Below, one piece after another: positions 1 through 7,058 of a DNA stretch of 7,813 nt. Made by a program: the position numbers and the translations under genes. The stretch's first letter is position 1. The number at the start of each line of letters is the position of its first letter. Source of the stretch: Actinomycetes bacterium. GTDB taxonomy: Bacteria > Actinomycetota > Actinomycetes > JAHEKZ01. The stretch spans positions 1 to 7,813 of the forward strand of contig JAJAYM010000256.1 in assembly GCA_027117675.1 (NCBI GenBank), in the 5' to 3' direction. The notes beneath the pieces were generated by a model, which did no database searches, was not told where the DNA came from, and saw nothing but the letters and a program-made list of their open reading frames with translations.

Positions 1-238
1 GCTCCTCGGCCAGCGGGATGCGCTGGGCACCGGGACGCGTCGACTCCCCTCCCACGTCGATGAGGTCGGCGCCGAGACCGACTTGCTGCATACCGCGCTC
101 GAAGGCGCGCTCGACGTCGAGAAAGCGACCGCCGTCTGAGAATGAATCTGGCGTCACGTTGAGGACTGCCATCACTACCGTTCGCCCCGGCGACGCCAAC
201 GGCGGCGGCAGCCCGGAGGGGACACGACGGGGGGGCAC
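1..238 (-). CDS. folP: Dihydropteroate synthase, N-terminal part (runs off left edge)
   Basis: Dihydropteroate synthase joins p-aminobenzoate to dihydropterin pyrophosphate in cytoplasmic folate synthesis and is the sulfonamide target. Only the first 79 codons are present; the gene continues past base 1. Seen: both N-terminal family signatures, LNVTPDSFSDGG (about residues 26-37) and IDVGGESTRPGA (about residues 60-71), which line the pterin pocket in known structures. The start is uncertain. An in-frame TAG at 250-248 limits the reading frame. GTG at 238 gives about 20 Pro-rich residues before the first strand and has no clear Shine-Dalgarno; GTG at 175 or ATG at 172 would begin inside or just before the VMAVLNV strand. 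I keep GTG 238 because the family usually has several residues before this strand. It follows folE by 38 nt on the same strand, the usual actinobacterial folate order. The enzyme identity is secure; the start is not. Confidence 0.93.
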   Translation of the reverse strand, partial: MPPRRVPSGLPPPLASPGRTVVMAVLNVTPDSFSDGGRFLDVERAFERGMQQVGLGADLIDVGGESTRPGAQRIPLAEE

Positions 239-276
239 GCAGTGAGCCTAGAGGACCCCGGTCGGCGGGCCCCAGC

Positions 277-888
277 TCAGCGGGAATCGAGGATGAGGCT
301 CATCGCCTCGGCGCGCGTCGCGGTGTCCCGAAGCTGACCGCGGACTGCTGAGGTTACGGTGCGCGCCCCTGGCTTACGGACACCACGCATCGACATACAA
401 AGGTGCTCACACTCAAGGACGACGATCACCCCCTGAGGATCAAGCAACTTGAGCAACGAGTCGGCGATCTGGGTGGTCAGCCGCTCTTGCACCTGGGGAC
501 GTTTGGCGAAGACGTCCACGAGCCGCGCGAGTTTGGAGAGCCCGGTGATGTGCCCGGCCTCACTGGGGATGTAGCCGACATGGGCCACACCGTGAAACGG
601 CACCAGGTGGTGCTCGCAGAGTGAGTAGAGCGCGATGTCCTTGACCAGCACCATCTCGTCGTGGCCAAGATCGAACGTGGTGGTGAGAACGTCCTCAGCC
701 CGCAGACGCAGCCCAGCCAACGTCTCGGCGTACATCCTCGCCACTCGCGCTGGCGTCTCGCGAAGTCCTTCGCGCTCCGGATTCTCACCGATCGCGATGA
801 GCAGCTCGCGCACCGCGGCGGCTGCCCTGTCGTGGTCGAACGGCTCCGCCACGACGTCGTCGATGGACAAGCCGATGGGATCGACCAC
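277..888 (-). CDS. folE: GTP cyclohydrolase I (type IA, zinc-dependent)
   Basis: Converts GTP to 7,8-dihydroneopterin triphosphate plus formate, the first step of tetrahydrofolate synthesis, as a cytoplasmic toroidal homodecamer. The 203-residue protein has a normal family length. Seen: SLCEHHLVPF with C91, H93 and H94, and C164 in HLCMSMRG. C91, H94 and C164 correspond to the zinc ligands C110, H113 and C181 of the E. coli enzyme, and H93 to its catalytic H112. The GLSKLARLVDVFAKRPQVQE block (about residues 116-135) is strongly conserved in the family. The zinc-binding Cys residues mark a standard FolE rather than the metal-promiscuous FolE2 type. The start is GTG at 888, only 5 nt after the ftsH stop at 894, with no strong Shine-Dalgarno, so translation is probably coupled to ftsH. 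folP follows after 38 nt. No truncation or anomaly is seen. Confidence 0.98.
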   Translation of the reverse strand: MVDPIGLSIDDVVAEPFDHDRAAAAVRELLIAIGENPEREGLRETPARVARMYAETLAGLRLRAEDVLTTTFDLGHDEMVLVKDIALYSLCEHHLVPFHGVAHVGYIPSEAGHITGLSKLARLVDVFAKRPQVQERLTTQIADSLLKLLDPQGVIVVLECEHLCMSMRGVRKPGARTVTSAVRGQLRDTATRAEAMSLILDSR

Positions 889-893
889 CGGCT

Positions 894-2882
894 CTACTCG
901 TCCGACTCAGGCAGGTCGGCAGCCGACCCGCTGGCCGCCGGGCCGCCTTCGCCGGACGAGTCCCTGCCACCGTGTCCGTTCTCACCGGCCAACTCTTTGC
1001 GACTACGCACAGGCCCTCGTTCGGACACCGGCCGTTGCGTCGACGAAAGCCAGATCTCGCGGTAGTCGCGCTTGCGGAGGTCGCTGAAGATCTCGGCAAC
1101 CTCGCTCTGGTCGAGCGTCTCGCGGTCGAGCAACTCCACGACAAGACGGTCGAGCACATCGCGGTTCTCACTGAGGATCTCGTAAGCCTCCTGATGCGCC
1201 GTTTCCAGGAAGGTGCGGACCTCAGAGTCGATCACCTGGGCCATCTGCTCTGAGTAATCGCGCTTGTGGCCCATGTCGCGTCCGAGGAACACCTCACCTT
1301 CGCCCTCGCCCAGCCGAACGGCACCCACCTTGTCGCTCATCCCGTATTGCATGACCATGGCGCGAGCGAGCTGCGTCGCCTTCTCGATGTCGTTCGACGC
1401 ACCCGTTGTGGGGTCGTGGAAGACCATCTCTTCGGCGGCACGACCGCCGAGCATGAAGGCCAACTTGTCGAGCATCTCGTTACGCGTGGTCGAGTACCTG
1501 TCTTCGGTGGGCAGAACCATCGTGTACCCAAGGGCTCGGCCACGCGGAAGGATCGTCACCTTGTGCACCGGATCGGTGTGGTTGAGCGCCGCCGCAACCA
1601 GAGCGTGGCCGCCTTCGTGGTACGCGGTGATCTTCGTTTCCTTTGCGTTCATCAGCCTGGTGCGCTTCTGGGGCCCGGCTACCACGCGGTCGATTGCCTC
1701 ATCAAGAGCGTCATCATCGACGAGCGTCTTGCCCTCACGGGCAGTTAGCAGGGCAGCCTCGTTGAGCACGTTGGCGAGATCGGCCCCGGTGAAGCCAGGC
1801 GTGCGACGGGCAACCGCAACGAGGTTGACGCCCTCGGCCAGCGGCTTGCCCTTGGCATGCACCGCAAGGATCTGTTCACGACCGGCGAGGTCGGGGCGCT
1901 CAACGGCGATCTGACGGTCGAACCTCCCAGGGCGTAACAGCGCTGGGTCCAAGATGTCGGGCCGGTTGGTGGCGGCGATCAAGATCACGCCACCCTGGAC
2001 GTCGAAACCATCCATTTCGACCAGCAGCTGGTTGAGCGTCTGTTCGCGCTCGTCGTGCCCGCCGCCCAGCCCGGCGCCACGGTGGCGTCCAACCGCATCA
2101 ATCTCGTCAACGAAGACAATGGCTGGCGCATTGGCCTTGGCCTGCTCGAAGAGATCGCGCACGCGGGAGGCGCCGACGCCGACGAACATCTCAACGAAGT
2201 CCGATCCAGAGATCGAGTAGAACGGCACACCAGCTTCACCGGCGACGGCACGCGCCAACAGTGTCTTACCCGTTCCGGGTGGGCCGTAGAGCAGGACACC
2301 CTTGGGGATCTTGGCGCCCACCGCCTGGAACTTCGCTGGGTCTTGCAGAAAGTCTTTGATCTCTTCGAGCTCTTCGACGGCCTCATCGGCCCCGGCGACG
2401 TCGCTGAAAGTTGTCTTGGGCATGTCCTTGTTCACCATCTTGGCCTTGGACTTGCCGAAGTTCATGACTCGCGAGCCGCCACCCTGCATCTGCGTCATGA
2501 AGAAAAAGAGCAGTCCAAGGATCAAGATGATGGGTCCGAAGGTGAACAGCAGGGTGACCAACCAGCCCTGCGTCGGCACCTCAGAGACCTGCCCGTCAGG
2601 CGGAGGCACTTCCTGGACGAGCTCGGCCAGCAGATCACCTTGTTGAGCGATGTAGTTGGCCTTGATCTTGTCGCCGTTCTCCAGGTCGACGCGGATCTCT
2701 TGGTCGCGGTCGACCAGGGTGACCTTGGACGCGTCACCGGCCTGAATCGTGGCGATCACCGCAGAGGTGTCTCGCTCTTCATAGCCGCCTGCAGCTGTCA
2801 TGACCTGAGCCAGGACAAGGGCCAGCATGACGACAACCACGATCCAGAAGATCGGGCCGCGGACAATACGCTTGATGTTCAT
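894..2882 (-). CDS. ftsH: ATP-dependent zinc metalloprotease FtsH
   Basis: Membrane-anchored AAA+ protease that pulls out and degrades misfolded membrane proteins and selected cytosolic regulators. The 662-residue protein has the full architecture: TM1 (about 12-29), an extracytoplasmic domain (about 30-106), TM2 (about 107-129), the AAA module and the M41 peptidase domain. Seen: Walker A GPPGTGKT (200-207), pore loop MFVG (232-235), Walker B IVFVDEID (255-262), a second region of homology with R317 and R320, HEGGH zinc site (H422, E423, H426) and the third-ligand candidate D498 in ASNDIEKA. The tail after about residue 615 is low-complexity, rich in Gly, Ser, Glu and Arg, and probably disordered. 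ATG 2882 is the natural start: MNIKRI leads directly into TM1 and no in-frame start lies just upstream. Its best Shine-Dalgarno is 23 nt away with a hairpin between (separate entry). It follows hpt by 125 nt and precedes folE by 5 nt. Confidence 0.98.
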   Translation of the reverse strand: MNIKRIVRGPIFWIVVVVMLALVLAQVMTAAGGYEERDTSAVIATIQAGDASKVTLVDRDQEIRVDLENGDKIKANYIAQQGDLLAELVQEVPPPDGQVSEVPTQGWLVTLLFTFGPIILILGLLFFFMTQMQGGGSRVMNFGKSKAKMVNKDMPKTTFSDVAGADEAVEELEEIKDFLQDPAKFQAVGAKIPKGVLLYGPPGTGKTLLARAVAGEAGVPFYSISGSDFVEMFVGVGASRVRDLFEQAKANAPAIVFVDEIDAVGRHRGAGLGGGHDEREQTLNQLLVEMDGFDVQGGVILIAATNRPDILDPALLRPGRFDRQIAVERPDLAGREQILAVHAKGKPLAEGVNLVAVARRTPGFTGADLANVLNEAALLTAREGKTLVDDDALDEAIDRVVAGPQKRTRLMNAKETKITAYHEGGHALVAAALNHTDPVHKVTILPRGRALGYTMVLPTEDRYSTTRNEMLDKLAFMLGGRAAEEMVFHDPTTGASNDIEKATQLARAMVMQYGMSDKVGAVRLGEGEGEVFLGRDMGHKRDYSEQMAQVIDSEVRTFLETAHQEAYEILSENRDVLDRLVVELLDRETLDQSEVAEIFSDLRKRDYREIWLSSTQRPVSERGPVRSRKELAGENGHGGRDSSGEGGPAASGSAADLPESDE

Positions 2883-2912
2883 GGCGGGGGGCGCAGGCGC
2901 CCCAGACCTCCT
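2883..2912 (-). promoter_or_regulatory. ftsH translation start region: distant Shine-Dalgarno plus intervening hairpin
   Basis: Read on the minus strand, a perfect AGGAGGT lies at 2912-2906, 23 nt before the ftsH ATG at 2882; the usual spacing is about 5-10 nt. Between them is a perfect inverted repeat, GGGGCG (2903-2898), loop CCTG (2897-2894), CGCCCC (2893-2888). If this 16-nt hairpin forms in the mRNA, the effective distance from Shine-Dalgarno to ATG becomes 7 nt (2 nt before and 5 nt after the stem). All of this is read directly from the sequence; the bridging function is inference. It could instead be a repressive structure, or chance in a GC-rich leader. No alternative in-frame start would make better use of the AGGAGGT. 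Confidence 0.55.
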
Positions 2913-3007
2913 GCTACCGGGGAAGACGTGGGAGTTCGACGGTACACCGCCACCCTCCGGCGCGCGTACAGAGGAAGGTCACCGGGGCCAGAGTTCGCCG
3001 GCAGCGA

Positions 3008-3586
3008 TCAGCCGCCGGGACGATAGACATGGCGGGCGAGGCTGCCGACGAAGGGTAACGATCGGTACTTCTCGGCGTAATCGAGCCCATAACCGACGAC
3101 GAACTCAGCGGGAATCTCGAAGCCTACGTACTTGACCGGCGCCTGACCGGACTTGCCACCCGATCCCTTCTGCGCGTCCGGTTTCTGGAGCAGCGTGCAG
3201 ACTTCCAAGGACGCCGGACCACGCGACGAGAGGTTGCGCAGCAACCACGAGAGGGTGAGCCCGGAGTCGACGATGTCCTCGACGACCAGCACGTGCCGAT
3301 CGGTGAGGTCGGCGTCGAGATCCTTGATGATCCGCACCACACCGCTCGACCGGGTGCCCGACCCATAGGACGAGACGGCCATCCAGTCCATCTCGACGGA
3401 GGTGTGGAGCGCCCTGGCCAGGTCAGCCATCACCATCACGGCGCCTTTGAGGACGCCCACCAGGAGCAGTTCGCGTCCGGCGTAGTCGCGGTCGATCTCA
3501 GCCGCCAGCTCACCTAGGCGGGTCTGGATCTGCTCAGCGTCGATCAGTACAGCCGCGAGATCGTCGCCGATGTCCTTGGCGTCCAC
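3008..3586 (-). CDS. hpt: Hypoxanthine phosphoribosyltransferase
   Basis: Purine salvage enzyme that transfers ribose 5-phosphate from PRPP to hypoxanthine or guanine, giving IMP or GMP plus pyrophosphate, in the cytoplasm. Seen in the 192-residue product: PPi-loop LKG (46-48), flexible catalytic loop SSYGSGT (72-78), PRPP motif VLVVEDIVDSGLT (99-111) with E103, D104 and general base D107, K152 for the purine O6, and FVVGYGLDY (162-170) with D169, then R175. These match E133, D134, D137, K165, D193 and R199 of human HPRT. A Gly/Ser/Lys-rich insertion (about 139-150) sits just before the K152 strand. GTG 3586 is chosen because GGAGAGG lies 5 nt upstream; a start at 3646 would add 20 unconserved residues and overlap tilS by 47 nt. 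It begins 13 nt after the tilS stop and is followed by ftsH, the common bacterial tilS-hpt-ftsH order. Confidence 0.97.
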   Translation of the reverse strand: MDAKDIGDDLAAVLIDAEQIQTRLGELAAEIDRDYAGRELLLVGVLKGAVMVMADLARALHTSVEMDWMAVSSYGSGTRSSGVVRIIKDLDADLTDRHVLVVEDIVDSGLTLSWLLRNLSSRGPASLEVCTLLQKPDAQKGSGGKSGQAPVKYVGFEIPAEFVVGYGLDYAEKYRSLPFVGSLARHVYRPGG

Positions 3587-3591
3587 AGTTG

Positions 3592-3598
3592 CCTCTCC
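3592..3598 (-). promoter_or_regulatory. Ribosome binding site of hpt
   Basis: GGAGAGG on the minus strand at 3598-3592, 5 nt before GTG 3586. It lies directly downstream of the tilS stop codon (TAG at 3602-3600), so ribosomes ending tilS finish on top of it. This site decides the hpt start in favour of GTG 3586 over the longer in-frame ATG at 3646. Confidence 0.75.
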
Positions 3599-3599
3599 G

Positions 3600-4604
3600 C
3601 TACTGACTTTCAACCGTTTCGTGCGGCGCGAGTTGGAGCCTGCCACAGTCTCTGGTCGCTCGGATACCGCCCGGCAGGTGCGCCGGCCCTTGCCCCTTCC
3701 ATCGCATCACCAATGCATCGACGCCAGTCAGGTGGGACGCCCGCAGGTCACCGCCGGGCACTCCAGCCCACAGTGCCTCAGCCCGCAGCACGCGTCGCCG
3801 CACCGCCGCCGGCGCGGCGGCCAGCACCTCCACGTCGAGCGCGTGGTTGCCCCGGCCGTCCGGGGCGCTCGCTGCCACCCTGACCTCGTCGGCCCACTGC
3901 TCGAGTGCGGCATCGTCTTCGCGAAGCAGCGCAGCGGTTCGCGCTAGCGCGCGGGAGACCCCCGGACCGAGCTCAGCCTCGATCACGGGAAGAACACGAT
4001 GGCGCAGCCGCACCCTGGCGAAGGCGTCGTCCTCGTTGTGCGGGTCGTCCCAGACCGCAATCGCTTCGGCTGCGCAGGCCGCACACGTCGTTGCTCTCTC
4101 GACGTCGAGCAGCGGGCGCCGGTAGAGCCCCCGCGCGTGAGCCATACCGCTCAAAGATCTGGCACCGGATCCGCGGGCCAGACCGAGCAACACCGACTCG
4201 GCCTGGTCGTCGCGGGTGTGTCCAAGCAGTACCGCGACGGCACCAAGCTCAACGGCAGTGGCATCGATCGCTGCGTAGCGCGCAGCTCGGGCGGCAGCCT
4301 CCGGTCCACCTTCGCCGCCGACGTCGACGGCGCGAACGCGGACGGGGTCAACTCCCAGCCCGACCAGAGCCTTCGCCGCCTCTTCGGCGACCGCGTGCGA
4401 GCCGGACTGCAGCTGGTGGTCGACCACGACCGCCGCACAGCGCAGGCCAGCCGAACGCGACTCGAAGGCGGCGGCTGCCGCCAACGCCATCGAGTCCGCC
4501 CCCCCGCTGACCGCTACTAGCACCAGCGAACCAGGCGGGAGGTCGCCGAGTGCCGCGCGCACCGCCAGTCGAACGCGTGCGACGGCGGGGTGCGGCCCGG
4601 TCAT
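3600..4604 (-). CDS. tilS: tRNA(Ile)-lysidine synthetase
   Basis: N-type ATP pyrophosphatase that adds lysine to C34 of the CAU-anticodon tRNA-Ile, changing its codon reading from AUG to AUA and its charging from Met to Ile. Normally essential. Seen in the 334-residue product: P-loop SGGADS (33-38), VVDHQL (60-65), GHTRDDQAE (128-136), LGLARGSG and LSGM (140-153), and the DDPHNEDDAFARVRLRHRVLP block (186-206) that closes the synthetase core. The remaining roughly 130 residues are helical and Ala-rich, giving a shorter C-terminal part than in E. coli TilS, as expected for actinobacteria. The start is ATG 4604, whose last two bases are shared with the TGA of the upstream metallopeptidase (ATGA), a standard coupling arrangement. 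An in-frame ATG at 4631 would add nine residues and deepen the overlap, so it is less likely. Confidence 0.95.
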   Translation of the reverse strand: MTGPHPAVARVRLAVRAALGDLPPGSLVLVAVSGGADSMALAAAAAFESRSAGLRCAAVVVDHQLQSGSHAVAEEAAKALVGLGVDPVRVRAVDVGGEGGPEAAARAARYAAIDATAVELGAVAVLLGHTRDDQAESVLLGLARGSGARSLSGMAHARGLYRRPLLDVERATTCAACAAEAIAVWDDPHNEDDAFARVRLRHRVLPVIEAELGPGVSRALARTAALLREDDAALEQWADEVRVAASAPDGRGNHALDVEVLAAAPAAVRRRVLRAEALWAGVPGGDLRASHLTGVDALVMRWKGQGPAHLPGGIRATRDCGRLQLAPHETVESQ

Positions 4605-5647
4605 GAAACGGTCGCCACCCGCGCGATCCACTGCTCGGGAGCGTGCAACTCATCACGCGTCGGCAAGTGATCAGGAGAACGCCAGACAGCGTTGAAGCCA
4701 TCCATGCCGACGTCGTCAACGACAGCCCTGACGAAGGCTGCGCCGTCCCGATACTGCGCGAGCTTTGCCTCCATGCCCAGTAGCCGTCTGACGAACGCCT
4801 CGGTGGCTTTGGGATTCGAACGTCGTTCGGACATGCGGCGACGAAGCACATCAACCGAAGGGATCACGTCAGCGCCCACGGCATCCATCATCACGTCGGC
4901 ATGCCCTTCCAGCAGTGACATCACCGCGGTGAGACGCCCGAGCAACTCGCGATCCTGGTCTGACATCGACGCTTCGAGAGCCTTGACCACGTCAAGGCCG
5001 CGCAGCGCGCCCACGACGGCTGCCAGTACCTGTCGCAACCGCTTCCCGAGGTCGCCTGACTCGGACGCGAGTCCGTCAAGCGAAGACTGGATCTGGTCGC
5101 GGAGCCACGGCCCCAACCACGGCACCGCCGTGAACTGGACGCGGTGCGTCTCTTCATGCAGACAAACCCAGAGCCGGAAGTCCGATCCGTTGACCCCAAG
5201 CTTCTGCTCGACATCGACAATGTTCGGCGCCACTAGCAAGAGGCGCGGCTCGACGTCGGGCGCAGTGAACAGCTCGTACTGCCCCAGCACGCGCGACGAC
5301 AAGAAGCCCAGCGCGGCACCGATCTCAGCGCCGGCGACACGTGAACCCACCGCGCCAACGGCTGTGTCGCGTTGGATCCGGTGGCTCAAGGGTTCGAGCA
5401 CGGTGGCAAACGAGACCGCGTTGGCGTCGATCCAGCGGGACCGGTCGACAACGCGAACAGCGTCGGGCGCGGCGTCAGCGTGCAATCCAGTCAGCCCGCG
5501 CACGACGTCTACCGCACGCTCAGCACCAGAGCGCAGTTCGTCAACGGCCTCGCGCGCACCTTCACGGCCGATGGTCGGTCCGCGCCCTCCCACCCGGCGC
5601 GCGACAGCCCGGGCCAAGCCCCAGTCAACAGGAGATGCCTCGGTCAT
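4601..5647 (-). CDS. Zincin-like metallopeptidase (DUF2342 / Zincin_2 family), function unknown
   Basis: This 348-residue protein resembles the actinobacterial zincin-like family (Zincin_2, DUF2342), part of which is labelled 'coenzyme F420 biosynthesis-associated' because of its genome distribution. No substrate is known to me. Seen: HEETH (164-168) in LHEETHRVQF, a zinc site with H164, E165 and H168, and LLEGHADVMMD (about 245-255), where E247 is the likely third ligand. No signal peptide or convincing membrane segment is visible, so it is probably cytoplasmic. The N-terminal part is Arg- and Ala-rich. The start is ATG 5647 (MTEASPVDWG); the codon before it is GTG, which could also be used. 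The longer open frame back to 5773 overlaps the end of dacB and encodes Arg/Pro/Ser-rich sequence typical of shadow coding. It follows dacB by 22 nt and overlaps tilS by 4 nt. It is the counterpart by position of M. tuberculosis Rv3626c. Family assignment is by recollection of motifs and context. Confidence 0.88.
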   Translation of the reverse strand: MTEASPVDWGLARAVARRVGGRGPTIGREGAREAVDELRSGAERAVDVVRGLTGLHADAAPDAVRVVDRSRWIDANAVSFATVLEPLSHRIQRDTAVGAVGSRVAGAEIGAALGFLSSRVLGQYELFTAPDVEPRLLLVAPNIVDVEQKLGVNGSDFRLWVCLHEETHRVQFTAVPWLGPWLRDQIQSSLDGLASESGDLGKRLRQVLAAVVGALRGLDVVKALEASMSDQDRELLGRLTAVMSLLEGHADVMMDAVGADVIPSVDVLRRRMSERRSNPKATEAFVRRLLGMEAKLAQYRDGAAFVRAVVDDVGMDGFNAVWRSPDHLPTRDELHAPEQWIARVATVS

Positions 5648-5669
5648 CACCCCACCGTACGGGGCGGGG

Positions 5670-7058
5670 TTATCGGCGCTGCGGGCACGATGCCAAGAGG
5701 GCGGCCGCGTCATCGAGCGCAGAACGGGCCGCCTCGGTGTCTTCGACCTCGTCAGCGACGAACGCGTACGCAACCAGTCCGCCGCTACACGTGCTGACGA
5801 CGCCGGCTTCGGCCGAGATTCCGGTGAGGGTTCCCGTCTTGGCGCGGATCAACCCGGCGGCATCGGCGGCTGCCCCGATTACGAACCGGTCGGCCAATGT
5901 GCCGTCGAAACCAGCAACCGGTAGACCGGAAAGAATCGAAGCAAGCTGCGGCTCCACGCTCGCGGCGTGCAGCGTCTCAACCAGCGAGTGCGGCGTCAAC
6001 TCGTCGTCGCGGGATAACCCACTGGCATCGTAGATCTCTGCGTTACGCAGGTCGACGCCGCGCGCGGCCGCGGCGATCCGGATGGCCTCGGCTGCACCAG
6101 AAAAAGTCGGCCGTTGTTCCGCACCGACGGCGGCCAATCGGCCGAGTGACTCTGCGAGTTGGTTGTCGCTGTCACGCAACATCTGTTCCACGAGGTCACC
6201 CATCGGGGGCGACCAAACCTCGGCGACCACGTCGGCATCGTCGAACTCCGCGTCGGCGGCTACGGGCTTGGGGCGATCCTTGACCGTCACGCCGGCGTCC
6301 TCGAGCAGCTGCCCAAACCGAAAGGCAGCCCCGGCGTCCGGCTGCAACCAGCGGGCATCGGAGGCCGGGTCGATTCGCCCTTGGTCGACCATCAACGCTG
6401 TCACCGGACCGATGACGCCAGAACTGACGTACGCCGGCTCCCATCCGGGAGAAACCGTGGGGCCGGTGAAGTAGGTCGAGTCATAGCGCAGGCGAACACG
6501 GGCCGGTCGATCGTTGGCGCGCAACTGTCTCGCGGTGGCTTTCGCGAGCGCCGTCAACGAGGCTGCATTGCTCCTCTTTGCGGGGTCGGTCTGCAGTGTG
6601 GCGTCGCCGCCACCTACCAAGATCACCGAGCCCGATGACGCGTCCCAGAGTGAGGTGGTCGACAGCCGTTGGTCGACCGGAGCCGCATCCAACACCGCGG
6701 TAGCCGTCCAGAGCTTGAGCGTTGACGCCGGAGTGGCCAGGGTGTCACCACCTATGTCGATCCATGCCTCATCTGGCGCCCCGAGTGGCGCAACCGCAGC
6801 GCGCACAGACGAGCCGAGTACGTCGGCTCGCAACGCCTGCTCCACCTCTCGGATGACCCGACGGTCGGGGGGCAGCGGGACAGGCAGAACCGCAGCGGGG
6901 AGTGCGGCGGCGGCATCTGGCAGCGTGGGAAGCGCCACCGGAGGTGCTGGTGCCGGCTCGTCGGCCCCATTGAAGATGACGCCGGTGGTGTCCAGCAGCA
7001 CCACCGACGCGGTGACGACGGAGAGTCCCCCGATCACCCACCAGCGAGCTCGTAGCAT
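5670..7058 (-). CDS. dacB: D-alanyl-D-alanine carboxypeptidase/endopeptidase (PBP4, class C, peptidase S13)
   Basis: Low-molecular-weight penicillin-binding protein that trims D-Ala from, or cleaves cross-links in, peptidoglycan outside the membrane. The 462-residue product has all three active-site motifs: SxxK as S112-T-L-K115, SDN at 297-299 and KTG at 407-409. An uncleaved anchor or signal segment spans about residues 8-29 after RARWW, followed by a Pro/Ala-rich linker (about 32-64), so the catalytic domain should be exported. Only two cysteines are visible in the domain, C424 and C458, a possible disulfide. ATG 7058 has a good Shine-Dalgarno, GAGGGGGT at 7070-7063, 4-5 nt away. It is divergent from ppa and leads the minus-strand run through the metallopeptidase to tilS and beyond. 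Position matches M. tuberculosis Rv3627c. The dacB symbol is a family name; endopeptidase versus carboxypeptidase preference cannot be told from sequence. Confidence 0.95.
   Translation of the reverse strand: MLRARWWVIGGLSVVTASVVLLDTTGVIFNGADEPAPAPPVALPTLPDAAAALPAAVLPVPLPPDRRVIREVEQALRADVLGSSVRAAVAPLGAPDEAWIDIGGDTLATPASTLKLWTATAVLDAAPVDQRLSTTSLWDASSGSVILVGGGDATLQTDPAKRSNAASLTALAKATARQLRANDRPARVRLRYDSTYFTGPTVSPGWEPAYVSSGVIGPVTALMVDQGRIDPASDARWLQPDAGAAFRFGQLLEDAGVTVKDRPKPVAADAEFDDADVVAEVWSPPMGDLVEQMLRDSDNQLAESLGRLAAVGAEQRPTFSGAAEAIRIAAAARGVDLRNAEIYDASGLSRDDELTPHSLVETLHAASVEPQLASILSGLPVAGFDGTLADRFVIGAAADAAGLIRAKTGTLTGISAEAGVVSTCSGGLVAYAFVADEVEDTEAARSALDDAAALLASCPQRR

Noticed and set aside
2998..3018. 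Inverted repeat CCGGC / GCCGG around the hpt stop codon as a terminator
   Set aside because: Only 5 bp with an 11-nt loop and no T-tract; in GC-rich DNA this is expected by chance, and hpt-ftsH read-through remains possible.
2055..3026. Plus-strand open frame (about 323 codons) opposite ftsH and its leader
   Set aside because: It is the complement of clear AAA+ motifs, has His/Arg/Asp-rich composition and no family resemblance. It also spans the hpt-ftsH gap with no ribosome site of its own.
3587..3646. Longer N-terminus for Hpt starting at ATG 3646
   Set aside because: It would lie within the end of tilS and adds basic residues that I do not recognise as conserved, whereas GTG 3586 has GGAGAGG at proper spacing.
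5648..5773. Longer N-terminus for the metallopeptidase starting at 5773
   Set aside because: The extra 42 residues lie mostly inside dacB in another frame and are Arg/Pro/Ser-rich; the protein begins naturally at MTEASPVDWG.
4692..5924. Long plus-strand open frame (about 410 codons) opposite the metallopeptidase and the end of dacB
   Set aside because: Its translation is Ser/Arg/Thr/Pro-rich with no recognisable domain, and it lies antisense to two genes with intact catalytic motifs. Such frames are expected in GC-rich DNA.
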